Assembly: GCA_903857795.1 (NCBI GenBank) | Contig: CAIOGM010000075.1 | Span: 1-64,000 of the forward strand | Length of the DNA stretch: 64,000 nt | Direction of reading: 5' to 3' | Origin: an uncultured Geobacter sp. | GTDB lineage: Bacteria; Desulfobacterota; Desulfuromonadia; Geobacterales; CAIOGM01 | In this document: one piece after another, positions 28,475 through 37,301 of the stretch | How the letters are laid out: each line of letters starts with the position of its first letter | Position numbering within the stretch: the first letter of the stretch is position 1 | Notes under the pieces: generated by a model | Seen by the model: the letters and a program-made list of their open reading frames with translations, nothing else | What the model was told of the DNA's origin: nothing | Database searches by the model: none | Program-made: the position numbers and the translations under genes

Positions 28475-29673
28475 ACCGTTACAGTTACGAGGGGTTGAGC
28501 AAGAGAGGGGACAAGGTCTCGGGCAAGATGATCGGGGTCAGAGAGGAGCTGGTCAACGAGATTCGCGCCAAGGGAATAATCCTCACCTCGATAACGGAGG
28601 ACCGCAGGGCCATGCGGCGCGGCCGGTACACCCTCAAGGACTTCAAGAACAACACCGAAGAGCTGTACCATCTCACGTCGGCCGGCATCAAACTCGATCA
28701 GGCCATCGCCACGCTGGTCAAGAACTCCCGCAAACAGGCGATACACGACTTCTGGGAAGGGGTGCTGAGCAGGATCAAGGAGGGGCAGCAGTTCTCGGCC
28801 GCCCTGCGGGTCGGCTTCGCTCAGGCGGGGTTCAGCGGCGCGGAGCTCTACATCAATATCCTGGCGGTGGGTGAGGAGATCGGCAACCTGAAAAGCGCCT
28901 TCCGGAACCTGCTGGATTATCTGGAGTTCAAGTCCTCGCTCTACAAGGAGATAAAGTCGGCCATCTCCTACCCGCTCTTCCTGGTCGCCATGAGCCTGGT
29001 CACCGTGGTCATCGTCTGCGGCTTCATCCTCCCCCGCTTCGCCAAGATCTTCACCCCCGACGAGATCAAGAAACTTCCGACCCTCTCCAAGCTGACCATC
29101 GGCTACGGCCAGGTTCTCAACGCCCACTTCCCGCTGGTCATTCTGATTGCGGTGTCGACCATCGCCACCATCGTCTGGCTGGCCACCACACCGGCGTTCG
29201 TCGCCGGCTTCAAGCGGTGGGCCTATACCCTGCCGCTGGTGGGGAACTTCATGATTCTCTCCGACCTGGCCAACCTCTTCTCCTCGCTCGGCTCCATGCT
29301 GGGAGGGGGGGTAGATGTCAGCCGCGCCCTCAAGCTCTCCTCCGCCGTCGTGGGGAGTCCGGAGCTGATGAACCTCCTCTCCGAGACCAACGATGAGGTC
29401 AGAAAAGGGAACAGGATCAGCCAGGTCTGGAGCAGCAACGCCCTGATCCCGGAAGACGCCGTCTCCCTGGTGGTGGTGGGAGAGAACTCGGCCCGGATGG
29501 GAGAGATCTTCGAGACCCTGGGACGACGTTACCTGGACAATTTCAAGACCGACATCGCCCGGGTCCTGGGCCTGCTGGAGCCGTTGATCATCGTCATCGT
29601 CGGCTTCTTCATCGCCCTGGTGGTCATTTCCATCATGTTGTCGGTGATCAGCCTGGGAGATGCGGCCCTGTGA
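28471..29673 (+). CDS. gspF: Type II secretion inner-membrane platform protein GspF
   Basis: The 400-aa protein has two repeated T2SSF domains (about 65-190 and 270-395), each ending in hydrophobic helices such as ISYPLFLVAMSLVTVVIVCGFILP and LLEPLIIVIVGFFIALVVISIML. It starts by overlapping gspE and ends overlapping the next pseudopilin by 4 nt. It forms the membrane platform that links the ATPase to the pseudopilus. Confidence 0.93.
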   Translation: MNRYSYEGLSKRGDKVSGKMIGVREELVNEIRAKGIILTSITEDRRAMRRGRYTLKDFKNNTEELYHLTSAGIKLDQAIATLVKNSRKQAIHDFWEGVLSRIKEGQQFSAALRVGFAQAGFSGAELYINILAVGEEIGNLKSAFRNLLDYLEFKSSLYKEIKSAISYPLFLVAMSLVTVVIVCGFILPRFAKIFTPDEIKKLPTLSKLTIGYGQVLNAHFPLVILIAVSTIATIVWLATTPAFVAGFKRWAYTLPLVGNFMILSDLANLFSSLGSMLGGGVDVSRALKLSSAVVGSPELMNLLSETNDEVRKGNRISQVWSSNALIPEDAVSLVVVGENSARMGEIFETLGRRYLDNFKTDIARVLGLLEPLIIVIVGFFIALVVISIMLSVISLGDAAL

Positions 29674-29909
29674 GCTCCGGCGACCGGGCCGGAAGCGACG
29701 GCTTTACCCTGATCGAAATGCTCGTGGTGCTGCTCCTCATCTCCATCTCCGTGGCCATCGTCTACCCCAGCATGTTCACCATGCGCGACAAGTATGACGA
29801 TCAGCTCAAAGCCGCCTCCGATGAGCAATCAAAAAAGAAAGAAGCCTTCACACGGTTTGTTACCGATGGTCTACCCCATAAAACCTACTCCACCGCCACG
29901 GTCAAATAA
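29670..29909 (+). CDS. Short minor pseudopilin (GspH position)
   Basis: The 79-aa protein has a clear prepilin signal: leader ending GSDG, cut before FTLIEMLVVLLLISISVAIVYPS. The remaining globular part is only about 45 residues, far shorter than ordinary GspH (about 150-170 residues in total). Position between GspF and GspI suggests a reduced GspH. It overlaps gspI by about 44 nt in another frame. A truncated gene is possible, but the frame shows no obvious lesion. Confidence 0.75.
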   Translation: MSSGDRAGSDGFTLIEMLVVLLLISISVAIVYPSMFTMRDKYDDQLKAASDEQSKKKEAFTRFVTDGLPHKTYSTATVK

Positions 29910-30315
29910 CCACGGCTTCACCCTGATAGAGGTGCTGATTGCGACCCTGATCATGGTGCTCTCCATCGTCACCGTCACGGCGGCCATTCGGCAGTTCTCC
30001 CTCCAGCGGCTGAAGCTGGTCGAGTATGAAGCCATCTGCGGCAACGTCCTCTCCCTGCGAGACAACTTGATGAACCGCACGCTCAGTAACAACCTTCGGG
30101 AGAGCGGAAAACTGAACGGCAGCGACTACCATTTCCACTGCTCACAGGTGGAGAGCAGCTACAGCTACGTCTATGACGCGGAAATGGGGGGGGGTACCAA
30201 CACCGGTTATTTCATCATCACCCTCTACAAGATTAAGCTCGAAACAGAAGGGAAAGAGTTTGAGTTTTTCAAGACCCAGTACAAGAAGCGCCCGGGCATC
30301 GGTGAAGAGTTCTGA
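29866..30315 (+). CDS. gspI: Minor pseudopilin GspI
   Basis: The 149-aa protein has leader MVYPIKPTPPPRSNNHG, then FTLIEVLIATLIMVLSIVTVTA as the cut prepilin helix. I chose ATG 29866 inside the end of the preceding gene; an in-frame upstream start would give an unlikely long leader. It would cap the pseudopilus with GspJ and GspK. The family is variable beyond the first helix, so the letter I comes from the order of genes. Confidence 0.8.
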   Translation: MVYPIKPTPPPRSNNHGFTLIEVLIATLIMVLSIVTVTAAIRQFSLQRLKLVEYEAICGNVLSLRDNLMNRTLSNNLRESGKLNGSDYHFHCSQVESSYSYVYDAEMGGGTNTGYFIITLYKIKLETEGKEFEFFKTQYKKRPGIGEEF

Positions 30316-30925
30316 CGGCTTTACGCTCCTGGAACTGCTGGTGGCCATCACCATCTTCTCCCTGGTGATCGGCATGGCCATGTTTTCCCTGCGCTACAGC
30401 TTCGGCATGCTCCGCCACCTGGACGCCCCCTTTGCCGAGGATACCCAGCGGCTATGCCGGCTGAGGGATTGCATCGCCTCGACCTTTTTTTATGTCACCG
30501 AACAGAGCGATCTCTTCAACAGCTCGAAGAGTTACCGGACGCTGTTCATCGGCGACCCGGACAGCATGACCTTTGTCTCCGTAAAGCCCCCCTCCGCCAC
30601 GGGTCCTGCCCTCTGCAGGTTATTCAAACGCGACGATACGCTGCTGCTGGAAGAGTCACCGCTCTATGGCGAGGGAAGCAACTACCGTACACCGCTTTTT
30701 ACGGAGAAGGGCAGGAGTGAAACGGTGATCATGACCCAGGTCATCGATCTTAAACTCGAGTACTTTCAGCAGGAGACGATGTTGACGTCGTTACGCGACG
30801 ATATCCCGGGCATGGTGCGGCTGAGCGTGACCACCGATACGGGAACCCGGGAGCTCTTCATTCGTATCCCCGCTGATTTCAACGACAAGAAGAGACTGTT
30901 CCAGGCAACCCATGAAAACAGCTGA
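30302..30925 (+). CDS. gspJ: Minor pseudopilin GspJ
   Basis: The 207-aa protein starts at GTG 30302, overlapping the gspI stop. Its leader is short (VKSSDG), followed by FTLLELLVAITIFSLVIGMAMFSLR. The globular domain with LIFIGDP-like strands and RELFIRIP matches the length and layout of GspJ. It ends inside the start of gspK (14-nt overlap). Confidence 0.82.
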   Translation: MKSSDGFTLLELLVAITIFSLVIGMAMFSLRYSFGMLRHLDAPFAEDTQRLCRLRDCIASTFFYVTEQSDLFNSSKSYRTLFIGDPDSMTFVSVKPPSATGPALCRLFKRDDTLLLEESPLYGEGSNYRTPLFTEKGRSETVIMTQVIDLKLEYFQQETMLTSLRDDIPGMVRLSVTTDTGTRELFIRIPADFNDKKRLFQATHENS

Positions 30926-31841
30926 CCGGCGCCACCAGCAGGGGTCGATCCTGATCGTCGTCTTGATCCTGATGATGGTGACGGTCTCCCTGGCGCTCTA
31001 CGCCGTGTCACTTTCCCGGGATTGTGTCGCCACCTCCCGGCAACTGCTGGACAACCTGCAGTGTCGCCTGGAATCGGGCTCGGTGATAGAAAAGATAAAG
31101 TACCTGGGCGCCATCGGCCGTTTCGGCCCCTCGTACCTGGAGAGTGTAAGCGTCAACAAGGAGTTCCCCCTGCAGATGAATATTCGCGGCGAACCGATCA
31201 CCGTGGGGAACAGCGAAGTTCGCTTGATCGACAGCGGCGGCAGATGCGGCCTCTGGCCCCCTAACCCGGAAATGGTCAAGAGGATGGTTCTCGCGGGAGG
31301 GGGGAGTCCGGAAGAGGGAGCCGTCGCCGCGGACAGCCTCCTTGATTGGGTAGACGCGGACGATCTAAAGCACCTGAACGGCGCCGAATCGTTCTACTAT
31401 CAGTCGGATCACTCCCTGGGCTATCTCCCGAGAAACAACCCCTTCATCCAGATGGTGGGGGAACTGGAGCTCATCCGAGGGTTCAGGGGGAAGGTCTTCG
31501 AGCTTGTCAAGGGCGAGATAGTGGAGACGGTGAGCGGCAAGATCAACTACAACACGGCCGATCCACTCATGCTGGCGGCCCTGCTCAATATCGGCGCCGA
31601 CAGGGCCGCATCGCTGGTAAAGCTCCGAAACAGCAGGGGTTTTATCACCGAGGCCGAGATCCTCGCCCAGACGGGAAATAATTTGACTTTAGTGGATGAA
31701 TACATTACAAGTGTTCCTTCCATGACGCTGGCCGTGGATATTCGCACCCGGATCGGCGATGCGGGTGATGCGGTAAACGCCATCATATCGTTCAAACCAG
31801 GCAGGGAAAAGGCCTTTGTTGTCGAGAAATACAGTGAATAG
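30912..31841 (+). CDS. gspK: Pseudopilus tip protein GspK
   Basis: The 309-aa protein has a basic leader (MKTADRRHQQG) and a hydrophobic helix SILIVVLILMMVTVSLALYAV. This prepilin lacks the usual Glu at position 5 of the mature protein, as GspK does. A helix-hairpin-helix-like part follows (INYNTADPLMLAALLNIGADRAASLVKLR), typical of the T2SSK domain. It would be the pilus tip with GspI and GspJ. Confidence 0.87.
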   Translation: MKTADRRHQQGSILIVVLILMMVTVSLALYAVSLSRDCVATSRQLLDNLQCRLESGSVIEKIKYLGAIGRFGPSYLESVSVNKEFPLQMNIRGEPITVGNSEVRLIDSGGRCGLWPPNPEMVKRMVLAGGGSPEEGAVAADSLLDWVDADDLKHLNGAESFYYQSDHSLGYLPRNNPFIQMVGELELIRGFRGKVFELVKGEIVETVSGKINYNTADPLMLAALLNIGADRAASLVKLRNSRGFITEAEILAQTGNNLTLVDEYITSVPSMTLAVDIRTRIGDAGDAVNAIISFKPGREKAFVVEKYSE

Positions 31842-32874
31842 CGGTGAGAGCGGCACAGATGGCCCTTCCTGGAAAAATTACCTGGGATTAGTCGCCCTCA
31901 TCCCCGTCGAGGAGAGCTATCTTAGGGTATTCGACAAACCAAAAAAGGTGCGGTTGAACCGGCAGGTCATCGATTTCAACTATGCCGACCTCTCTCCCTT
32001 CAAGAACGGCGACTTCCTCTTCTATCAGACCGAGAGCAAGATCTACCTCTGGTACCTGAAGCACTCCCTTGCCGACAGCGCAAAGACTCACATCCCCGAA
32101 GGGTATCTGCAGTATCGTACGTTCCGCAACCGCAAGGAAGCGGTGATCCTCCAACCCCGGGGGGGGGCGGTCAACGCCCTCGTCATCAAAGGGGGAGAGT
32201 TGCTGGCGCAGTTGACCCTGCGCGGTGAGTCGCGAAGGGAGCAGATTCTCCAACTCCTGAAACGGGAATTCACCCTGCAAGAGCCCGAGATGATCACCCT
32301 TGAAGAGGCGGCCCGCCTCTCCATCAGCATCCCCGACATCACCGCGTTTACCCATATAGAGATCAAGCCGCTGGAGCTTCTCGAAAAAGCGGTTGCGCTC
32401 CTCAAGGTCCCCCTCATCGTTTTCCTGCTCATTTCGGCCGGCTTCACCATCTACGAATCCACCCGCCTGGAGGCGGCCGTGGAGGCGAAGAAACGGACCC
32501 TGGCATCCTTAAAACGGGAGAACGGGCCGCTCATTACCATCATAGAACAGCAGCGGGGTCAGAACCGGTACTGGCAGGAGTTCATCTCCCGGGAGCGAAA
32601 CTACCCCGATTACTACAGCTCCCTGACACGGCTCACCAGCCTGATCAAGAAACAGAACGGTTACCTGCACAATGTGGAGTTCAACGACAACCGGTTCACC
32701 ATAATCGCCGGGCTGAAGGTCACCGAGGCGGTCATCATCAAGGAGCTGCTCGCCACCGGGATCGTCGAAGACGCCAAGGTCGTCACATCGGTAAAAGACG
32801 CCACCAAGCCCGATTATTCCATCTACACCCTGTCACTCACCCTGCGCCCGCGGCAGAAAGAGGTGAAGAAGTGA
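31834..32874 (+). CDS. Type II secretion assembly protein GspL-like (inner membrane)
   Basis: The protein is 346 aa from GTG 31834 (352 aa from TTG 31816); both starts overlap the gspK end. A cytoplasmic region of about 200 residues is followed by one membrane helix (VPLIVFLLISAGFTIYES) and a coiled-coil/ferredoxin-like periplasmic domain, which is the layout of GspL and of fused PilM/PilN-type proteins. Its place between GspK and GspM-like genes supports GspL. Primary sequence similarity is weak. Confidence 0.75.
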   Translation: MNSGESGTDGPSWKNYLGLVALIPVEESYLRVFDKPKKVRLNRQVIDFNYADLSPFKNGDFLFYQTESKIYLWYLKHSLADSAKTHIPEGYLQYRTFRNRKEAVILQPRGGAVNALVIKGGELLAQLTLRGESRREQILQLLKREFTLQEPEMITLEEAARLSISIPDITAFTHIEIKPLELLEKAVALLKVPLIVFLLISAGFTIYESTRLEAAVEAKKRTLASLKRENGPLITIIEQQRGQNRYWQEFISRERNYPDYYSSLTRLTSLIKKQNGYLHNVEFNDNRFTIIAGLKVTEAVIIKELLATGIVEDAKVVTSVKDATKPDYSIYTLSLTLRPRQKEVKK

Positions 32875-33407
32875 AAGATAGATCGCTCCTCCTGCTGCTG
32901 CTGGTCCTGACCGTGGTCTATGTCTTTTACCTCAAACCCCAGCGGGAGAAGAGCGACCTCCTCAAGACAAAACTCTCGGTGCTTGACAGTGAGATCGCGA
33001 TGCAGAACGCGGTAAAGAGCGACCATCAGGTAATCGAGCAGAGCCTGAAAAAGAGCAGCGCCCCCGCCGCCGCCAACGACAGCCGTCTTTATCCGGCGGG
33101 CGAGAGCAACAGCCTGGCCATGGTGGATTTCCAGGAGTTCATAAAAAAGAGCGCTCTTACCAGCAAACTGCAGATCATCACCTCCACCTGGGGTGAACAG
33201 TCCAGCGACGCGGTCACCGGACAGACCAGATACCCCTTGAGCATGACGGTCAAGGGAGCGCCGTCTGACATCGATACCTTCTTGAGAACCATCCTCTACG
33301 GACGTCTCCATCTGAAGATAGACAGGGCAAGCTTGACAAAAACTCAGGACCAGCAGCTGCTGTTGAACTTTTCGCTGATGGCGTTCAAAAGGGACGGCAA
33401 AAGTTGA
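32871..33407 (+). CDS. Type II secretion GspM/PilO-like protein
   Basis: The 178-aa protein starts at GTG 32871, overlapping the previous stop by 4 nt. It has one N-terminal helix (LLLLLLVLTVVYVFYL), a coiled-coil region and a ferredoxin-like fold ending in VKGAPSDIDTFLRTI and LLLNFSLMAF. This is the layout of GspM and PilO, which partner GspL/PilN on the inner membrane. Assigned from topology and gene order. Confidence 0.73.
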   Translation: MKDRSLLLLLLVLTVVYVFYLKPQREKSDLLKTKLSVLDSEIAMQNAVKSDHQVIEQSLKKSSAPAAANDSRLYPAGESNSLAMVDFQEFIKKSALTSKLQIITSTWGEQSSDAVTGQTRYPLSMTVKGAPSDIDTFLRTILYGRLHLKIDRASLTKTQDQQLLLNFSLMAFKRDGKS

Positions 33408-33955
33408 ACCGGCGCCTTTCTCTCATACTGATTCTCCTCTCCGCGCTGGCGGCGACCTGGTACAACGTCGGGCTGCTCAAGAAGAAAGCGGAGTACAGCG
33501 TCCCGGCGGTGGCCAAGGTCCCCACCATGGAACCGGCGCCGCTCCTGGGAAGCGCCATGCCCGCCAAGAGTGACCTCGCATCCGTTGAGCTCTGGAACTT
33601 CAATCCCGGCGGCGCTCTTCCCAATCTTAAAGAGCTGTTCAAACCGTTTTATTCCCTCAGCAGATCCGGCCATTTCGATTCGCTGCAGCGTTCTGACCGC
33701 CCTCAGGAGCAGTGGGAGTTCCAGGGGGTGCTGGTACGCGGCGCCACCTACCGGGCGCTCTTCTACAACACCGCAGCCAAGAGGCTCAGGAACGTGGGGA
33801 GCGGAGAGAAGCTGGACGAACAGCTGAAGGTAGTGGCCGTAGCGGCTGCCGCCGTGACCCTGGAAACAAAAGGCGAGAAGAAACCGATCCGGTACAAACT
33901 ACAAATCTTCAATTCAAACAGGGATTTATATGCAAAGAAGCGGAAAATGCCCTAG
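33404..33955 (+). CDS. Type II secretion GspC/PilP-like inner-membrane protein
   Basis: The 183-aa protein starts at TTG 33404 with a 4-nt overlap. One membrane helix (LILILLSALAATWYNVGLL) is followed by a proline-rich linker and a small beta domain with WEFQGVLVRGATYRALFYN...IRYKLQIFNSN. That domain resembles the homology region of GspC/PilP, which links the inner-membrane complex to the secretin. There is no PDZ domain, unlike classical GspC. It overlaps the secretin gene by about 26 nt. Confidence 0.7.
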   Translation: MNRRLSLILILLSALAATWYNVGLLKKKAEYSVPAVAKVPTMEPAPLLGSAMPAKSDLASVELWNFNPGGALPNLKELFKPFYSLSRSGHFDSLQRSDRPQEQWEFQGVLVRGATYRALFYNTAAKRLRNVGSGEKLDEQLKVVAVAAAAVTLETKGEKKPIRYKLQIFNSNRDLYAKKRKMP

Positions 33956-36176
33956 AGGCATTGCACTGTTGCTTGTTCTGCCGCTGCTCATGGTCGGTTG
34001 CGCATCCTTTAACAAGATCAAGCCCCCTCCCCCATCACCACCGTATTTTAAGGAGGTCTACGAGACCTCTAAAAACGCCAAGTTCCCTGATGCGGGGCTA
34101 GAGGGAGCTGCCGCTCCGGAGGCGACCGGGACCAAGGAGGGAGCTACTACGGCGCCCGAGCCCCCCAAGCCCCAGGTCAGGATCATCAACATCCCGAATC
34201 CTCTGGTCAGAGAGACGGTAAAGGCGCCCGGGGAGAAGACCCCCCTGCCGAGCCTCACTCCAGGAGCAGCCACCCCCCAGGCCGCCGCGGACGAACTACA
34301 GAAGCCTATCGAACTCTCGGCCCAGGCAGCTGCCGGGGACGTGCAGATCCTGGTGGAGAACATGCCGCTCTACGATTTCGTCAACGTGGTGTTCGGCGAG
34401 ATTCTCAAGATCAATTACACCATCTCCCCGGAGGTCCAGTCGGCCCAAGAACGGATCACCCTGAACATGAACCAGAAGATTCCGGGTAAGCAGTTCTTCC
34501 CCTTTGCCGTCGATCTGATGCGCAAGAACAACCTGGACGTCAGAGAAGATAACGGCGTCATCTCTATCAGCAAGAAGCCGAACCGGGCAACAATCGATCA
34601 GATGGGGCCGTCGTCGGAAATCTACATCGGGGAGCTCCCCCCGGGGCTGCCGCCCCATAGACGGGTGACCCTGATCATGTCCACCAACTATGTCCCCGCC
34701 CCTCAGATCCTGCAGATCATCCGACAGGTGCAGATTTTCGGCGGCGACGTCAAGACCGAGGTGTTGCAGGGGGTCGGCCAGGCTATGGCCCTGACCGGCA
34801 CCGTCTCCTCACTGCAGAAGGTGACCGAGCTCTTTCAGCAGCTCGACCGGATCACCTTCGCCAAGAGGGATTTCAATTTGATCTACCTGGATTACATAAA
34901 CGTCGGAGATTTCGACAAGAAGATCAAGGAGGTGCTCCCGGTGATGGGGATTCCCATCGCCTACATGCCCTCCGATCCCGGGCTGCTGACCATCCCCTTC
35001 GAGAAGATCAATGCGCTCCTCATCGTCACCGCCAAAAAAGAGTGGGTGGATGCGGTCCGGCTCTGGAAGGGGAAGCTGGATGCCGTAGAATCCATGGGGG
35101 ACGAGATGCAACTGTTCGTCTATCTCCCCAAGAATCGGCCCGCCGCCGAACTGGTGGAGGTACTGAAAGCGGTCTCCAGCGGCGGCATCGTGCCGGCCAT
35201 AAGCGGCGGCAGGAACCCGTCGCAGCAGCCCGCAACGGCCACCTCGGCGCCGGGGGGGAAGTCGTTCACCGCGGTCCTGGACAAGGGGCGTAACGCCATC
35301 ATCATCTCCGCCAACCCCACAAACTTCAAGCTGGTGCACAACATCCTGGAACAGCTGGACACCCAGCCCAAGCAGGTCCTCATCGAATGCACCATCGCCG
35401 AGCTGACGCTCACCGATCAGCTCCAGTTCGGCCTTGAATGGTACATCAAGCAGAACATAAACAGCAACAAATACGGTGATTTCGCGGGGGTCATCAGCAC
35501 CCTGGGGGGACTCAATCTGGGCGGCGCCGGTCTGAACTACACCATAACCAAGCTGTCCGGCGATTTTCAGGCCAAGATTAATATGTTCGCCAAGAAAGAC
35601 CTGATCAACATCATCTCCACCCCCCATATAGTCCTCCTGGACGGCAAGGATGCGACCATCAACGTCGGAACCGATGTCCCCATCGTCACCGCGGAGATGA
35701 CCGCCGCGGACCTGGGGAGCACCTCCACCTCCACAGGGGCCACCACTCCCAGCATCTTGCGCAGCGTCCAGTACCGGACCACGGGGGTGACACTCAAGGT
35801 CAAGCCGGTGGTAAACTCCGACGGCGTCGTCACCATCGAGATCAACCAGGAGCTGAGTGAGGCGCAGATCAACAGCGTCTCCACCATAGATTCCCCCATG
35901 ATTCTCAAGCGAAGCATCAGTACGACGCTTGCGGTAAACAGCGGCGAGACGGTGCTCCTGGGCGGGCTCATCAGCACCAACAAGAGCCAGGGGGAGAGCA
36001 AGGTCCCCTTCCTGGGAGATATCCCCATTCTCGGCCGGTTCTTCAAGACCGACTCCACCGGCACCAAGAAGACCGAGCTGATCGTGCAGCTCACCCCCTA
36101 CATCCTGAACGACTTGGGACAGCTCGATGAGATCACCAAGCGATTCAAGCAGGATGTCTTCCTCAAGGGGAACTAG
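33930..36176 (+). CDS. gspD: Type II secretion secretin GspD, lipoprotein-type
   Basis: The 748-aa outer-membrane channel has a signal peptide with lipobox LMVGC (Cys near residue 24), a proline-rich linker of about 90 residues, N-domains (VQILVENMPLYDFVNVVFGEILKINY and NALLIVTAKKEWVDAV), and the C-terminal secretin domain with ISTPHIVLLDGKDATINVGTDVPIV and SGETVLLGGLISTNKS...VPFLGDIPILGRFF. An N-terminal lipobox and long linker are unusual for GspD, which normally needs a separate pilotin; a lipidated secretin could target itself. It ends the operon before the transglycosylase gene. Confidence 0.92.
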   Translation: MQRSGKCPRGIALLLVLPLLMVGCASFNKIKPPPPSPPYFKEVYETSKNAKFPDAGLEGAAAPEATGTKEGATTAPEPPKPQVRIINIPNPLVRETVKAPGEKTPLPSLTPGAATPQAAADELQKPIELSAQAAAGDVQILVENMPLYDFVNVVFGEILKINYTISPEVQSAQERITLNMNQKIPGKQFFPFAVDLMRKNNLDVREDNGVISISKKPNRATIDQMGPSSEIYIGELPPGLPPHRRVTLIMSTNYVPAPQILQIIRQVQIFGGDVKTEVLQGVGQAMALTGTVSSLQKVTELFQQLDRITFAKRDFNLIYLDYINVGDFDKKIKEVLPVMGIPIAYMPSDPGLLTIPFEKINALLIVTAKKEWVDAVRLWKGKLDAVESMGDEMQLFVYLPKNRPAAELVEVLKAVSSGGIVPAISGGRNPSQQPATATSAPGGKSFTAVLDKGRNAIIISANPTNFKLVHNILEQLDTQPKQVLIECTIAELTLTDQLQFGLEWYIKQNINSNKYGDFAGVISTLGGLNLGGAGLNYTITKLSGDFQAKINMFAKKDLINIISTPHIVLLDGKDATINVGTDVPIVTAEMTAADLGSTSTSTGATTPSILRSVQYRTTGVTLKVKPVVNSDGVVTIEINQELSEAQINSVSTIDSPMILKRSISTTLAVNSGETVLLGGLISTNKSQGESKVPFLGDIPILGRFFKTDSTGTKKTELIVQLTPYILNDLGQLDEITKRFKQDVFLKGN

Positions 36177-36182
36177 CAGCTG

Positions 36183-36773
36183 ATGCAGCAGGCAGCCGCG
36201 ATAACAGCTATTTTGTTCACTATTTTTACCGGCGCCGCCTTCGGCGATGAGCCGCCCCCCTCCCCGTCCGCCTGTTTTCAGCAGGCGGCGGAGCGGCACA
36301 ACATTCCCGTGGAACTCCTGATAGCAGTGGCTGAGACCGAGAGTGGTCTCTCACCCTTGGCCATGAACCAGGCAGGCGCCGCCATCCTGCCCCGCAGCAG
36401 AGGGGACGCCGAGGCGGTGCTGCGGCGGATCGCCGGAGAAAGGGCCACCTTTGATGTGGGGATCATGCAGGTGAACCGCTGGTGGTTTGAAAAGTATGGT
36501 GAGCCATATGAGAAAGGGTTCGATGTCTGCTTCAACGTGGATTTCGGGGCCAAGATCCTCGCCATGGCCATCAAGGAGCGCGGCTTCACCTGGGAGGCGG
36601 TGGGACGTTACCACTCCCCCACCGGGTGGCGGCAGAGCGCCTACTCACGCAGGATCTTCGCCCGACTATCGCGCATCCTGGAGAAGCGTCGGGAGATGCC
36701 GCTCCAGGAGTTGCTGGATCGCAAGCTGAGTAAGGCAACGGTGGTTAGTTCCTCGGGTTCCGATTGGCACTGA
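36183..36773 (+). CDS. IagB/PilT-like lytic transglycosylase
   Basis: The 196-aa protein has a signal peptide (residues 1-21) and an SLT/lysozyme-like domain: ACFQQAAERHNIPVELLIAVA, catalytic Glu in ETESG (near residue 53), DVGIMQVNRWWF and the last part VCFNVDFGAKILAMAIKERGFTWEAVGRYHSP. Such enzymes cut peptidoglycan locally to let secretion machines pass. It begins 6 nt after the secretin stop, so it most likely serves this type II system. Confidence 0.87.
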   Translation: MQQAAAITAILFTIFTGAAFGDEPPPSPSACFQQAAERHNIPVELLIAVAETESGLSPLAMNQAGAAILPRSRGDAEAVLRRIAGERATFDVGIMQVNRWWFEKYGEPYEKGFDVCFNVDFGAKILAMAIKERGFTWEAVGRYHSPTGWRQSAYSRRIFARLSRILEKRREMPLQELLDRKLSKATVVSSSGSDWH

Positions 36774-37301
36774 TAATATCCAATACGTAACTACTCAGGT
36801 CTGTCGCATAAGCGTAATCATAACTCCCCCTGTCCCCCTCTTGTCTCAAGAGGGGGAACGATTCTCCGCCAAATTCCCTTAGTATGTCCCTCCCCTTAAG
36901 TTAAGGGGAGGACGGGAGGGGTTACGGTAAGCGGCTATGAAGGAGTACTCTCAGATTTCACGTCTCACCTGGACCGTTACCGTTTACTGAGACCGGCATC
37001 GCTGCCCCCTCATCCGGCCTTCGGCCACCTTCTCCCTCCAGGGAGAAGGGAGAAACATTCCCTCTCCCTGGAGGGAGAGGGTTAGGGTGAGGGGGATGAT
37101 TGCCATAAAATCGGTAAGATGCCATCTTAGCGTCTTGAAGCGGGCTCCCTTCCCCTCCACGCGGGGGGAGGTTGGGAGATAAAGGGAGCTTGTCGTCACA
37201 GAGTAACTAATCTGTCGAAGTAGAACTATCCCGCACGTAGAATTACCAATTCGGGTTCCGATTGGCGCTACTACCAACACAACAAGGAAAGGAAACACGA
37301 C
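36774..37301. repeat. Gene-free 528-bp region packed with palindromes, flanked by 16-bp direct repeats
   Basis: TCGGGTTCCGATTGGC occurs at 36753-36768 (end of the transglycosylase gene) and again at 37251-37266. Between them are a 10-bp inverted repeat at 36834-36856 (CCCCCTCTTG/CAAGAGGGGG), an 11-bp one at 36889-36911 (CCTCCCCTTAA-type), and a longer C/T- and G/A-rich palindrome at about 37003-37105 with two nested hairpins. I see no coding potential. It looks like intergenic repeat insertion with target or neighbour duplication. Confidence 0.7.

Noticed and set aside
36774-37301. Possible small genes or ncRNA
   Set aside because: The region is made of palindromic repeats and direct repeats; short frames there are repeat translations.
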